A DNA stretch of 62,795 nt from an uncultured Chlorobiaceae bacterium (GCA_903940125.1 CAJAJL010000046.1:1-62795), one strand, 5' to 3'. Counted from the stretch's first letter, positions 1 to 9,310 are shown. The notes: generated from the letters alone by a model not told the origin. Made by a program: numbers and translations.

Positions 1-436
1 GTATCTTTCCCCATGGAGCTTCTTTATTTTTCGGTTTCTGTTGCATTACAAATGGTAATTTCCCGTTACCCATTTTAATATAACACTTTAACCGTGAATA
101 TGGAGGCTTTTTTTATGGCAGATCGATCAACTTAGGTTATTATTGCTTTCAGCTTTTCGATCGTTATATCATAATCGACATACCGACAGTAAAAAGCAAG
201 AATTTTTTACCGCACGATGTTTCCTTATGAACAATATTCATAATGAAGCCAGATGATAACATTCAAAGACAAAAAGCATATATTTATTTTTGAAATTTAT
301 TCGAAATACGCCCTGATATGTCTTATACTTGTGTTTATTCATTGTCGCAGCGAACAGTACTTACAAGAGAATGGATCAAACAATAGCCCCTCGCCTTTAC
401 CCAGTCCTGCAACCTTACTGAAGAAACGGACTTACC
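1..436. other. Leader region upstream of sucA
   Basis: No full gene is visible here. The region is AT-rich and holds an imperfect inverted repeat at about 49-74 (ATGGTAA against TTACCCAT), a mini-ORF with a strong ribosome site (listed separately) and presumably the promoter of the sucA operon. An 80-codon frame at 253-495 runs out of frame into sucA and looks non-coding. A possible minus-strand ATG at position 14 could begin a divergent gene leaving the window, but only four codons are visible. Confidence 0.5.
102..135 (+). other. Mini-ORF with strong Shine-Dalgarno
   Basis: A GGAGG at 102-106 lies 8 bases before ATG 115, which opens a six-codon frame (MADRST) ending in TAG at 133-135. The same frame continues after the stop with a hydrophobic run (VIIAFSFSIVIS) before a second stop. 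It could be a leader peptide, a decayed start of a small membrane protein, or chance. Good ribosome sites are scarce in this window, which is why it is recorded. Confidence 0.25.
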
Positions 437-3268
437 ATGACGCAGCACTCCAGCAGCACTTCCTATCTTTTCGGCGGCAATGCCCCCTACCTTGAAGACC
501 TTTACGAAGAGTATCTTGAGAACCCGGGCTCCGTCCCTGAACACTGGCGGGCATACTTTGACGCCATGCAGAATGTGCCGGGATCGAACGGTAACGACAG
601 CAGAGACATCGCACACTCTCCCGTCCAGGCGTCGTTTGCCGAAAGGGCGCGAATGGGTCCGATCTGCCGTATTGTAGCCAGTCCCGATGCCGAACTCGGA
701 CGAAAAAGGGTATCGGTTCAAAAGCTGATCGCCGCCTACCGTAACATCGGTTCCCGCAGGGCTGATCTTGATCCCCTCAAACGTCAGGAGAGACCCGCAT
801 TGCCCGATCTTGAGCCCTCATTCTACGGCTTCTCGGACACCGACATGGATATTGTTTTCAACACCAGCAATACCTATTTCGGGCGTGAAACCATGTCGCT
901 TCGTGAATTGCTGCAGAACCTGCGCGAAACCTACTGCGGCACCCTGGGCATAGAGTTCATGTACATCACCGACCAGACCGAAAAGCGCTGGTGGCAGGCA
1001 AAACTCGAAACAAGACGCTCGAAACCGGATTTTACGACGGACAAGAAAAAACACATACTTGAACGTCTTACCGCAGCTGAAGGATTTGAACGCTATCTCC
1101 ACACCCGTTTTATCGGCCAGAAGCGCTTTTCGCTCGAAGGCGGAGAGAGCTTTATAGCGGCAATGGATGAACTGATCCAGCGTGCCGGAAAAGCAGGCGT
1201 CCAGGAGATTGTCATCGGCATGGCGCACCGTGGTCGACTCAACGTGCTGGTCAACATCATGGGGAAAAATCCGCTCGACCTTTTTGCCGAATTTGAAGGC
1301 AGGCATCCGGGCGATCTTCCTTCCGGCGACGTCAAGTATCACCAGGGATTCACCAGTGACCTGGCCACACCGGGCGGCCCGGTCAACCTCTCCCTTGCCT
1401 TCAACCCCTCACACCTTGAAATTGTCAATCCGGTGGTCGAGGGTGCAGTCAAGGCACGTCAGGTACGCCGCAACGACAGGGATGGCTCACAGGTGCTTCC
1501 CATTCTTGTGCACGGAGACGCTGCATTCTCGGGCCAGGGTGTCATTATGGAGACCCTCAACCTCGCACTTACACGCGGTTACGGTACCGGCGGCACGGTT
1601 CACATTGTGATCAACAACCAGATCGGCTTCACTACCTCAGACCCACGCGACAGCCGTTCAACCACCTACTGCACCGATGTTGTCAAAATGATTGAGGCGC
1701 CGGTACTGCACGTCAACGGCGATGACCCCGAAGCTGTTGTGCTGGCAACGCAGATGGCACTCGACTATAGGCAGGCATTCAAACGTGATGTCGTCATCGA
1801 TATCATCTGTTTCCGCAAGCTCGGCCATAATGAGCAGGATACCCCTGCCATGACTCAGCCGCTCATGTACAAAAAGATCGATAAGCATCCCGGTACGCGC
1901 AGACTTTATGCCTCCAGGCTTGAATCGCAGAGCGTCATACCCAATGAGTACGCCGACACGCTCAGCAAGCAGTTCCGCAAGGATCTTGATGAAGGCCGTT
2001 ACATTACCAATCCGATATTGGTCAATAAAACCATTTTTACTTCCGACCCTTCAATTCACCGCAGCGAGACCTCGGAAACCGGCGTACCGTTAGCCGAACT
2101 CAAGCGTCTTGCAGAACGTATTACAAAAGTACCCGACCAGTTCAAGCTTCACCCGCTGGTTGAAAAAGTCATCAACGACCGCTCTCGTATGGGAAGGGGT
2201 GAGCAGCCTCTTGACTGGGGCATGGGTGAACACCTGGCTTTTGCTTCCCTCGTCGCAGGCGGTTACCCCATTCGCATCACCGGTCAGGACAGTGCCAGAG
2301 GAACCTTTTCACATCGCCACTCTGTGCTGCACGACCAGAATCGTGAAAAATGGGACTCGGGCATTTACGTACCTCTTCAGAACGTCACCGACAATCAGGC
2401 ATTGTTTACCATTATAGATTCAGTGCTCTCCGAAGAGGCTGTTCTTGGCTTTGAGTACGGCTACTCCATCTCCGCCCCAGACACACTTGTCATCTGGGAA
2501 GCACAGTTCGGCGACTTCGCCAACGGAGCGCAGGTGCTCATCGATCAGTTCATCACCTCCGGCGAGGTCAAATGGGGCCTTGCATCCGCTCTTACCCTCA
2601 TGCTGCCCCACGGCTACGAAGGCCAGGGGCCGGAACACTCTTCCGCCCGACCTGAGCGCTTTCTGCAGCTTTGTGCCGAAAACAACATTCAGGTCTGCCA
2701 GCCGACCAATCCCGCACAAATTTTTCACCTGCTGCGGCGCCAGATAACCACCATGATCCGTAAACCACTGATCATTCTCACACCGAAGTCGCTGCTCCGC
2801 AACAAGGAGGCTGTCTCTCCGCTGGAAGATCTCTCTCTTGGAAATTTCCAGAACATCATCGGCGATACAACAGCCAATCCTGATAAAACAAGTCGGCTTG
2901 TCGCATGCTCAGGCAAGGTCTATTACGATCTTATAAACCGGAGAGAGGAGAATACCGCTGAAAATGTGGCCATCATCCGCATCGAACAGCTTTACCCTTT
3001 CCCCGCTGCAGAATTTGCCGCCCAGCTTGCTCACTATCCCGCACTGAAAGAGATTGTCTGGTGCCAGGATGAACCTAAAAATCAGGGTTACTGGCGTTTC
3101 CTGCAGCACTATATCATGAAAGCCATGACGCCCGGCCAGCAGTTCGGCTATGCAGGACGCCTCGCTTCCGCCTCAACCGCCTGCGGGTATGCCGCAACCC
3201 ATGCCATAGAGCAAAAAGCACTGCTCGACCAGGCATTCGGCGAGTTCAGCGTTTTTTTCAACAAATAA
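437..3268 (+). CDS. sucA: 2-oxoglutarate dehydrogenase E1 component
   Basis: Thiamin-diphosphate E1 subunit that decarboxylates 2-oxoglutarate and passes the succinyl group to E2 lipoate. At 943 residues it has the usual SucA length. The N-terminus carries the typical YLEDLYEEYLENPGSVPEHW segment. GMAHRGRLNVL is near residues 262-272 (H264), the ThDP/Mg motif GDAAFSGQG starts at 360, and NNQIGFTTS at 393. The C-terminal half has the transketolase-like HGYEGQGPEHSSARPERF stretch. It opens a tight operon with sucB (9 bases) and lpd (17 bases), so the complete complex is encoded here. No good Shine-Dalgarno precedes the ATG, but the N-terminal family motif begins right after it. The oxidative complex is unexpected in a green sulfur bacterium. 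Confidence 0.96.
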   Translation: MTQHSSSTSYLFGGNAPYLEDLYEEYLENPGSVPEHWRAYFDAMQNVPGSNGNDSRDIAHSPVQASFAERARMGPICRIVASPDAELGRKRVSVQKLIAAYRNIGSRRADLDPLKRQERPALPDLEPSFYGFSDTDMDIVFNTSNTYFGRETMSLRELLQNLRETYCGTLGIEFMYITDQTEKRWWQAKLETRRSKPDFTTDKKKHILERLTAAEGFERYLHTRFIGQKRFSLEGGESFIAAMDELIQRAGKAGVQEIVIGMAHRGRLNVLVNIMGKNPLDLFAEFEGRHPGDLPSGDVKYHQGFTSDLATPGGPVNLSLAFNPSHLEIVNPVVEGAVKARQVRRNDRDGSQVLPILVHGDAAFSGQGVIMETLNLALTRGYGTGGTVHIVINNQIGFTTSDPRDSRSTTYCTDVVKMIEAPVLHVNGDDPEAVVLATQMALDYRQAFKRDVVIDIICFRKLGHNEQDTPAMTQPLMYKKIDKHPGTRRLYASRLESQSVIPNEYADTLSKQFRKDLDEGRYITNPILVNKTIFTSDPSIHRSETSETGVPLAELKRLAERITKVPDQFKLHPLVEKVINDRSRMGRGEQPLDWGMGEHLAFASLVAGGYPIRITGQDSARGTFSHRHSVLHDQNREKWDSGIYVPLQNVTDNQALFTIIDSVLSEEAVLGFEYGYSISAPDTLVIWEAQFGDFANGAQVLIDQFITSGEVKWGLASALTLMLPHGYEGQGPEHSSARPERFLQLCAENNIQVCQPTNPAQIFHLLRRQITTMIRKPLIILTPKSLLRNKEAVSPLEDLSLGNFQNIIGDTTANPDKTSRLVACSGKVYYDLINRREENTAENVAIIRIEQLYPFPAAEFAAQLAHYPALKEIVWCQDEPKNQGYWRFLQHYIMKAMTPGQQFGYAGRLASASTACGYAATHAIEQKALLDQAFGEFSVFFNK

Positions 3269-3277
3269 CAACCACCA

Positions 3278-4519
3278 ATGGCCATCATCGATGTCACCAT
3301 ATCCCAGCTGTCAGAGTCCGTTGCCGAAGCAACACTGCTCAACTGGAAAAAGAAGCCGGGGGACGACGTTGCTGAAGATGAAATCCTCTTTGAAATCGAA
3401 ACCGACAAGGTTGTCCTTGACGTTCCATCACCCGCAGACGGCATACTTTTTGAAATACTTGTCGGGGACGGGGGAACAGTCGTCGCCAATCAGGTACTTG
3501 CACGCATCGACACAGAAGGCAAACCTGCCGATCTGAAGCCTGCATCATCGGACGGTGCAATAGAAGCGGTCAGTACATCATCTCAACCACCCTCACCCCA
3601 GGGTAACAGCGGCAGCGCCATGCCCGCAGCAGCAAAGCTTATGGCTGAAACGGGATTAAGCGCTACCCAGATAGTTGGTACCGGCAGAAAGGGCAAAATC
3701 ACTAAAGGTGACGTTCTTGCCGCAATTGCCGATGGAGCCGAACCAGCCTCTCCCCTGCCCACTCCTGCGCCGCAGCTCAAACCGGTAGAGGCATACCTCG
3801 AAACTCCCCTGATAACCGAACGTCCCGAACAGCGCGTCCCCATGACCCGCCTCCGGGCACGCATCGCCGAACGGCTTCTGCAATCACAAGCCACAAATGC
3901 CATTCTCACCACCTTCAACGAGGTAAACATGCAGGCTGTCATAGACCTGCGAACCCGTTATAAGGCAACATTTGAAAAAGAGCACGGCGTCAGGCTCGGC
4001 ATCGTCTCCTTCTTTGTCAAGGCGGCAGTTCACGCACTGCGCAAATATCCCGTTCTGAACGCCTCTGTGGAAGGTAAGGATATCATCTATCATGGCTTTT
4101 TTGACATCGGCATAGCTGTCAGCTCACCTCGAGGACTTGTTGTCCCCATCCTCCGTAATGCCGACCAGATGAGCATTGCTGAAATCGAACGGAAAATCGC
4201 CGACTACACCACCAAGGCAAAACTCGGTACACTCTCCCTAGAAGAGCTGACCGGCGGCACATTTTCAATATCCAACGGAGGAGTCTTCGGCTCCATGCTC
4301 TCAACACCAATCATCAACCCGCCCCAATCGGCTATCCTCGGCATTCACGCCACAACCGAAAGGGCAGTGGTCGAAAACGGCCAGATTGTCGTACGACCGA
4401 TGAACTATCTGGCAATGTCGTACGACCACCGCATCATCGATGGAAAAGAAGCGGTCCTTGGCCTCGTTGCCATCAAAGATGCACTGGAAGACCCGGCACG
4501 CCTCTTACTTGACCTTTAA
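3278..4519 (+). CDS. sucB: Dihydrolipoyl succinyltransferase E2
   Basis: E2 core of 2-oxoglutarate dehydrogenase, moving succinyl from lipoate to CoA. Three domains can be read in order. A single lipoyl domain at about 2-77 has the lipoylated lysine in [12 protein letters not shown] (K44). A peripheral subunit-binding domain lies near 110-150 ([20 protein letters not shown]), followed by a Pro/Ala-rich linker. The catalytic domain runs to the end, with the active-site motif [13 protein letters not shown] (H384, D388). The 413-residue length and single lipoyl domain fit SucB rather than pyruvate dehydrogenase E2, which often has two or three lipoyl domains. It lies between the E1 and E3 genes. 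Confidence 0.94.
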   Translation: MAIIDVTISQLSESVAEATLLNWKKKPGDDVAEDEILFEIETDKVVLDVPSPADGILFEILVGDGGTVVANQVLARIDTEGKPADLKPASSDGAIEAVSTSSQPPSPQGNSGSAMPAAAKLMAETGLSATQIVGTGRKGKITKGDVLAAIADGAEPASPLPTPAPQLKPVEAYLETPLITERPEQRVPMTRLRARIAERLLQSQATNAILTTFNEVNMQAVIDLRTRYKATFEKEHGVRLGIVSFFVKAAVHALRKYPVLNASVEGKDIIYHGFFDIGIAVSSPRGLVVPILRNADQMSIAEIERKIADYTTKAKLGTLSLEELTGGTFSISNGGVFGSMLSTPIINPPQSAILGIHATTERAVVENGQIVVRPMNYLAMSYDHRIIDGKEAVLGLVAIKDALEDPARLLLDL

Positions 4520-4536
4520 AGCGGAGATACTACACC

Positions 4537-5973
4537 ATGAACAGACAATTCGACATTCTTGTCATCGGCGCCGGCCCGGGAGGATACATCGCCGCAATCC
4601 GTGCTGCACAACTCGGCTTTTCAGTAGCCTGCTGTGAATTCAGCTCCTACGACGACCCAACTGGCCAGCCCCGCCTCGGCGGTACCTGCCTCAACGCAGG
4701 CTGCATACCCCTCAAAGCGCTTGTCGCTTCGTCAGAGGTCTATGAAAAAGTATCACATCACCTCCAGAGCCATGGCATCAGCGTCAGCGGCGTCAGCATC
4801 GATATTGCACAAATGCAGCAGAGGAAAGAGGATATTGTCACCAGAATGACCGCAGGCATCCAATTCCTCTTCCGCAAAAACAAAATCAGCCTCCTTAAGG
4901 GACGAGGCTCTTTTGCCGGAAAAACCGACGCCGGATACCGCATCATCATCACTGGAAAAGAGGGGGACGAAGAGGTGCTCGCACAAAAGGTCATTATCGC
5001 TACCGGCTCAAAAGCCCGCCATATCCCCAACGTCAAAGTTGACAATCTCACCATCTGCGACAACGAAGGAGCCCTTAAATTCACAGAAGCGCCAAAAAAA
5101 CTCGGCGTCATCGGTGCAGGCGTCATCGGTCTTGAAGTTGGTTCAGTCTGGCGCAGACTCGGCGCAGAAGTCACCGTCCTTGAAGTCATGCCCTCCTTTC
5201 TGGGAGCTGCCGATGAAAGCATTGCACGGGAAGCCTCAAAGCTCTTTCTGAAGCAGGGACTCCATATCAAGCTCGGTGTCAGGATTGGACAGGCAAAACA
5301 GAGTGCAGAGGGCATCAGCATAGAGTACACTGATGACCAGGGCTCCAGCCACATCCTCGAATGCGACAAGCTCATCGTCTCCGTAGGCCGCACACCCAAT
5401 GCTGAAAACCTCAATCTCGAAACCATCGGCCTCCAGGTCGACGAACGTGGCTTTATTCCCGTCAATGACCACTGCGCCACAATTGCACCCGGTGTCTATG
5501 CCATCGGCGACGTCGTACGCGGCCCCATGCTCGCCCACAAAGCCGAAGACGAAGGAGTCATGGTAGCAGAACTTATTGCAGGCCAGAAACCCCACCTTGA
5601 CTACAACAGCATGCCATGGGTCATCTACACCACCCCCGAAATAGCCTGGGTCGGTAAAACCGAACAGCAGCTCCGCCAGGAAGGCAAAGACTACAAAACC
5701 GGCCAGTTCCCTTTTGCTGCGAACGGTCGTGCACTTGGCCTCGGTGACGCCGAAGGATTTGTTAAAATGCTTGCCGATGCAAAAACCGATGAAATCCTCG
5801 GTATTCACATCATTGGAGCAAGTGCCTCCGACCTCATCGCCGAAGCTGCCCTCGCCATGGAATTCAAAGCATCATCCGAAGATATCGCCCGAACCTGCCA
5901 CCCACACCCAAGCCTCTCAGAAGTGGTACGCGAAGCTGCCCTCGCCATAGAAAAACGCTCCCTCAACATGTAA
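4537..5973 (+). CDS. lpdA: Dihydrolipoamide dehydrogenase E3
   Basis: FAD flavoprotein that reoxidises dihydrolipoamide with NAD. The N-terminal dinucleotide fold GAGPGGYIAAIRAAQLG is followed by the redox disulfide C51/C56 in GGTCLNAGCIPLKAL. A second fold (GAGVIGLEVGSVWRRLG) binds NAD. The C-terminal base pair is H455/H457 with E462 in HPHPSLSEVVREAAL. The length of 478 is normal. The position after the active cysteines is Leu (CIPLK), where most homologues have Ser (CIPSK); this is a visible oddity, probably tolerated. An AGGAG-like sequence precedes the following DUF302 gene, which starts 15 bases after this stop. Third gene of the sucA operon. Confidence 0.95.
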   Translation: MNRQFDILVIGAGPGGYIAAIRAAQLGFSVACCEFSSYDDPTGQPRLGGTCLNAGCIPLKALVASSEVYEKVSHHLQSHGISVSGVSIDIAQMQQRKEDIVTRMTAGIQFLFRKNKISLLKGRGSFAGKTDAGYRIIITGKEGDEEVLAQKVIIATGSKARHIPNVKVDNLTICDNEGALKFTEAPKKLGVIGAGVIGLEVGSVWRRLGAEVTVLEVMPSFLGAADESIAREASKLFLKQGLHIKLGVRIGQAKQSAEGISIEYTDDQGSSHILECDKLIVSVGRTPNAENLNLETIGLQVDERGFIPVNDHCATIAPGVYAIGDVVRGPMLAHKAEDEGVMVAELIAGQKPHLDYNSMPWVIYTTPEIAWVGKTEQQLRQEGKDYKTGQFPFAANGRALGLGDAEGFVKMLADAKTDEILGIHIIGASASDLIAEAALAMEFKASSEDIARTCHPHPSLSEVVREAALAIEKRSLNM

Positions 5974-5988
5974 AACAGGAGATGACCA

Positions 5989-6387
5989 ATGGACCTGACA
6001 ACACCCTATGCGTTTGGGAAAACCGTGGATATGCCCTTTGCTGAAGCTCAACTGAAGGTGCGTGAAGAACTGGCAAAGGAAGGGTTCGGTGTGCTTACTG
6101 AAGTCGATATGAGCAGAAAATTTGCAGAGAAGCTGCAGAAAGAGTTCAGGGATTATGTCATTTTCGGTGCCTGTAATCCGGCTATCGCCTATGAGGCTAT
6201 GAGCGGAGAAATCAATCTCGGGATACTGCTGCCCTGTAATGTCGTGATTTATACCAGAGATGACGGGAAAACTGCAGTCATGTTCATGGACCCTATTGCA
6301 AGGTTTTCCTCCATAGGAAACCCTGAACTCGAGGAGTTCGGCATACAAGCCACTCAAAAGCTTGAGCGTGTGCTTGATGCTCTTTAG
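5989..6387 (+). CDS. DUF302 family protein
   Basis: A 132-residue soluble protein of the DUF302 family. The hallmarks are the start of the domain with the AEAQLKVREELAKEGFGVLTEVDM pattern spread over residues 20-42, the YVIFGACNPAIAYEAM segment and the central LLPCNVVIYTRDDGKT segment. The family's function is unknown; related proteins often sit near redox or sulfur genes and form small dimers. There is no signal peptide. It is the last gene of the sucA operon, 15 bases after lpd and with an ACAGGAG ribosome site, and is followed by a hairpin at 6395-6420. A role linked to the dehydrogenase complex is suggested only by position. Confidence 0.85.
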   Translation: MDLTTPYAFGKTVDMPFAEAQLKVREELAKEGFGVLTEVDMSRKFAEKLQKEFRDYVIFGACNPAIAYEAMSGEINLGILLPCNVVIYTRDDGKTAVMFMDPIARFSSIGNPELEEFGIQATQKLERVLDAL

Positions 6388-6394
6388 CACAAAA

Positions 6395-6420
6395 AAAGCC
6401 CCAACTTGCGAAGGGGCTTT
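6395..6420 (-). terminator. Hairpin terminator between convergent genes
   Basis: AAAGCCCC at 6395-6402 pairs with GGGGCTTT at 6413-6420. Read on the minus strand the stem ends in a run of seven T, so it best fits the small exported protein gene at 6463-6744. On the plus strand only three T follow, but it may also end the sucA operon. Confidence 0.75.
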
Positions 6421-6462
6421 GAGAACCATCAATATATATCGGTCTTGGCTGCAGCGGAAAGC

Positions 6463-6744
6463 TTACTTAGCTTCAGGTGCTGCTGCTTCAACTTTCTTAG
6501 CTGCTTTCTTTGAAACTTTCTTTGCCTTTTTAGCTTTCTTGGCTTTCTTTGCAACTTTCTTCTCTGCCTTTACTTCTGGCTTTGCTTCAGCTTTTGCGTC
6601 GGCTGCTGGTGCGGCAGGAGCTGCGGCAGCGGCAGGAGCTTTTGCGTCTTTTGCTGCGGCTTTGTCAGCTGCGAAAGAAACGCCACCAAAGATTCCGGAG
6701 ATAGCAAGTGATACGATAACGCCAGCGATAAAATTCTTTTTCAT
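6463..6744 (-). CDS. Small exported Lys/Ala-rich protein
   Basis: A 93-residue protein with a clear signal peptide (MKKNF then a hydrophobic core, cleavage likely after VSFA at residue 25). The mature part is almost only Ala, Lys, Pro, Glu and Asp: an Ala/Pro-rich stretch, then Lys-rich KKAKKAKKAKK repeats, then an Ala/Glu-rich tail. It has the look of a histone-H1-like tail placed in the periplasm. No enzyme domain is visible. It has its own terminator at 6395-6420 and a 256-base region in front, so it is probably transcribed alone. It may bind polyanions or act as a periplasmic spacer, but no function is known to me. Low-complexity sequence of this type arises easily. Confidence 0.7.
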   Translation of the reverse strand: MKKNFIAGVIVSLAISGIFGGVSFAADKAAAKDAKAPAAAAAPAAPAADAKAEAKPEVKAEKKVAKKAKKAKKAKKVSKKAAKKVEAAAPEAK

Positions 6745-7000
6745 TTGTACGGTAAGTTTGAGTTTGTTAATTCGTTGGAATCAGGATTATCCTGCTTCCT
6801 ATAAGTTACTACGCAGCTCTTCTGCTTTTCTTTCAATAAATCTTTTTCCACCGCATTTATTTTCAACTGCTATGGGAGAGTGCGTGCAATAGCCGTAAAC
6901 TCCCCTTTCAATACCAGAATGCCTGAAAAATTGTGCAACTGTTGGAGGTTGAGTATCTTATATGACTGTCCGGTTTTCTGTCTTTTAAAAACCTGTATTC

Positions 7001-8926
7001 ATGCACATCATCCACCAGATAAACGACTTTTTGTTTGAGCTTTTTCCAAAAGCAAGAGAGACGGGAAACAGAATTGATGTGCTGAAGCAGGAGATCGAGA
7101 AGTTTTACACTATAGGACCTTTCAAGCCCATGATTACCATCGTGCATGGAATCATTGATATTACTATTGAAGGCGAACTGATTGAAAAGCACAACAACCG
7201 TTACAGAACAGTTCTTGACCTCTGCGATGCCCGTCGGTTTACAGAGGCCAAGAAACACATTACCCAGCTCATCAAGGAAGCACCGCATATTTCAGAGTAC
7301 CACCGGGTCCTTGGGCAAATCCTTTCAGAGGAGGGAAACCAGGATGAAGCCATCAACAGCCTTATCGATGCCTTGCGCTGGGATCCGAAGAATGAGTGGG
7401 CGCTCATTATGACGGGCAACATTCTGGCCCGCTATCAGCACGACATTGATGCTGCAATGAAATACTATGAGCGCGCACTGCAGCATAAACCCGACGATTA
7501 TGCTTCGCTGACTTTTATTGCCATCAATCTGATCAAGTTCGGAAAAAACGAGACGGCTCGTCAATACCTTGACAAAGCCTTTGAGATCAATCCCGCTTAT
7601 CCGAATATGTATTTCGCTTTTGCGTTGCTTGCTGAAGCTGAACATAATTTCAAGGAAGCATTTGAGATAGCAGTTGTTGCGCTTTTCAAAAACCCAAGGA
7701 AGGATCTGCTTTATCAGCAATCACTGCAAACAGCTGCGAAGGCGGCTCATGAGATTATAGATGCAGAGGTAGGTGGTGATATGGTCAATGCGTTTGCGGC
7801 AAGGCTGGAGGATGTGTGCGGGAAAAAGATAGTTATTGAGCAGGATGCAACGTTAGAGACTGCTACCAAAATCGAGTTTGCCGAAAACCACGACCGTGCT
7901 TACCACCTGGTCAAATACAATCCGGAGTACCCGGTGGTTCACCATCTTATCATGCATGAACTGACTCACCTGCTTTTAGCCACTCAAGCACGTCAGGAGG
8001 GTAAAAACAAGCTATTTGTCCGTTACGATTTAAATAAGAAACATTTACCATTTTCTCTTGAAAAGGAGGATTACACTGCTTTGGTTGATAGGCTGAACGA
8101 ACAGATTTACAACACACCGATTGATCTTTTTATTGAGGATTATCTTTTCCAGAACTATCCGGATCTCATGCCGTATCAGTTTCTTTCGCTTCTTGACCTC
8201 ATACAGGAAAGAATTCATGCAACTACCGATGAAAAAATCCTGACCATTGCACCGCCGGCAATTCTGTCGAAATCAAAGACATTCAATCTGGTCAATGCCT
8301 TTCATTTCCTGAAACGTTACGGGGTGAACCTAATAGAAGAACACAATCCGACCAAGACCGAAAGAGAGCAGGCAGAAAAGTTTTATCGCGAGTATGAGGA
8401 GTGCCGAACCAGACATACCCCTGGTGATGAATACGAACTGTTACAGAGTTGGGCAAAACAGTTGAATGTGCAGAACTATTTCTCTCTTGTCGAAGAGTAC
8501 GATTTCCAAGAAAATAACGACTTTTTAGATCACCTTTGCGCAGAAACGAAGGTCAACTTGCCCGGCATTGATGCTAACCATCCGGCAGACAAGAAAATGC
8601 AGGTTTTCACCGAGGCGCATCAAGGCAAAGATATCAATATGGCTGTCACCCGGTTTATGGTTGAAGCGCTGCAATATTTTAAAAATCTGAGTGACCCGGA
8701 GATAAATAAGATTGCATTGCAAACAGGTTTGATTTGGGGGGATGGAATCAATCTGAATGGAGAAGGCTACAGCGTGCCGCTTATTGCCGGTAAAACCTTT
8801 ACCGGTTACCAAGTACTCGCATACTATTATGTGAGCTGGGCACAGGCTTTTCCTGAGTATCTTGAGCAACTCCAATTACCTTTTGAGAAGGAGTTTGAAT
8901 TTGCTCAAGAAATGGTGAGGATGTAA
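7001..8926 (+). CDS. TPR protein with HExxH metalloprotease motif
   Basis: A 641-residue cytoplasmic-looking protein without signal peptide. Residues about 65-235 hold four to five tetratricopeptide repeats (for example LGQILSEEGNQDEAINSLID and YYERALQHKPDDYASL). After the repeats, the sequence PVVHHLIMHELTHLLL places a zinc-binding HELTH at 319-323, the hallmark of zincin peptidases. A third ligand is not obvious; Glu/His candidates follow within 100 residues (IEDYLF). The C-terminal 300 residues match nothing I recognise. It stands alone between a 256-base gap and a convergent cytochrome gene. It could be an intracellular protease whose repeats bind substrate, or a protein in which the motif is structural. 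Confidence 0.75.
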   Translation: MHIIHQINDFLFELFPKARETGNRIDVLKQEIEKFYTIGPFKPMITIVHGIIDITIEGELIEKHNNRYRTVLDLCDARRFTEAKKHITQLIKEAPHISEYHRVLGQILSEEGNQDEAINSLIDALRWDPKNEWALIMTGNILARYQHDIDAAMKYYERALQHKPDDYASLTFIAINLIKFGKNETARQYLDKAFEINPAYPNMYFAFALLAEAEHNFKEAFEIAVVALFKNPRKDLLYQQSLQTAAKAAHEIIDAEVGGDMVNAFAARLEDVCGKKIVIEQDATLETATKIEFAENHDRAYHLVKYNPEYPVVHHLIMHELTHLLLATQARQEGKNKLFVRYDLNKKHLPFSLEKEDYTALVDRLNEQIYNTPIDLFIEDYLFQNYPDLMPYQFLSLLDLIQERIHATTDEKILTIAPPAILSKSKTFNLVNAFHFLKRYGVNLIEEHNPTKTEREQAEKFYREYEECRTRHTPGDEYELLQSWAKQLNVQNYFSLVEEYDFQENNDFLDHLCAETKVNLPGIDANHPADKKMQVFTEAHQGKDINMAVTRFMVEALQYFKNLSDPEINKIALQTGLIWGDGINLNGEGYSVPLIAGKTFTGYQVLAYYYVSWAQAFPEYLEQLQLPFEKEFEFAQEMVRM

Positions 8927-8974
8927 GTAGATACCAAATACCTGCTTAAGCGCGCATTTGGGTTTTACCTACTT

Positions 8975-9310
8975 TTACTTGCTATACTCAACGATATAGG
9001 CTACAGAGTTGCCAATCTGGGCATCAGTAAACTCAAGATTGCCTCCTTTTGCTGGCATCAGCCCTGTTTTTCCCTGAAATCCCTTGATAGATTTACTGAT
9101 TAACACATCCATACCCTGTGCAATGCGTGGAGCCCAAGCCGCTTTGTCGCCGAGCTTGGGCGTTCCACCCATGCCGGTTTTGTGGCATACTATACAGGCT
9201 GTTTCGTAAATCGTCTTACCTGACTTAAGATCATAGGCGGCTATAGCATCACCACAGCTCAACGAAAAAACAAAAAAAGCACAAATTGCTGCTAAAAAGA
9301 ATCTTGACAT
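8975..9310 (-). CDS. Cytochrome c-555 (monoheme class I)
   Basis: A 111-residue periplasmic cytochrome. A signal peptide (to about A24/A25) is followed by the heme site CIVCH (C39, C42, H43) and the distal methionine in KTGLMPAKGG (M85). The mature protein matches the c-555 family of Chlorobium closely, including the segments KAAWAPRIAQGM, KSIKGF and PAKGGN. In green sulfur bacteria c-555 carries electrons between soluble donors and the reaction-centre cytochrome. It is divergent from the cytochrome-porin gene at 9625, with a 314-base region between them, which suggests joint regulation. A convergent gene ends 48 bases away. Confidence 0.92.
   Translation of the reverse strand: MSRFFLAAICAFFVFSLSCGDAIAAYDLKSGKTIYETACIVCHKTGMGGTPKLGDKAAWAPRIAQGMDVLISKSIKGFQGKTGLMPAKGGNLEFTDAQIGNSVAYIVEYSK

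Noticed and set aside
253-495. 80-codon plus-strand frame before sucA
   Set aside because: It overlaps the sucA start out of frame, has no ribosome site and its second half is only a shifted reading of the sucA N-terminus.
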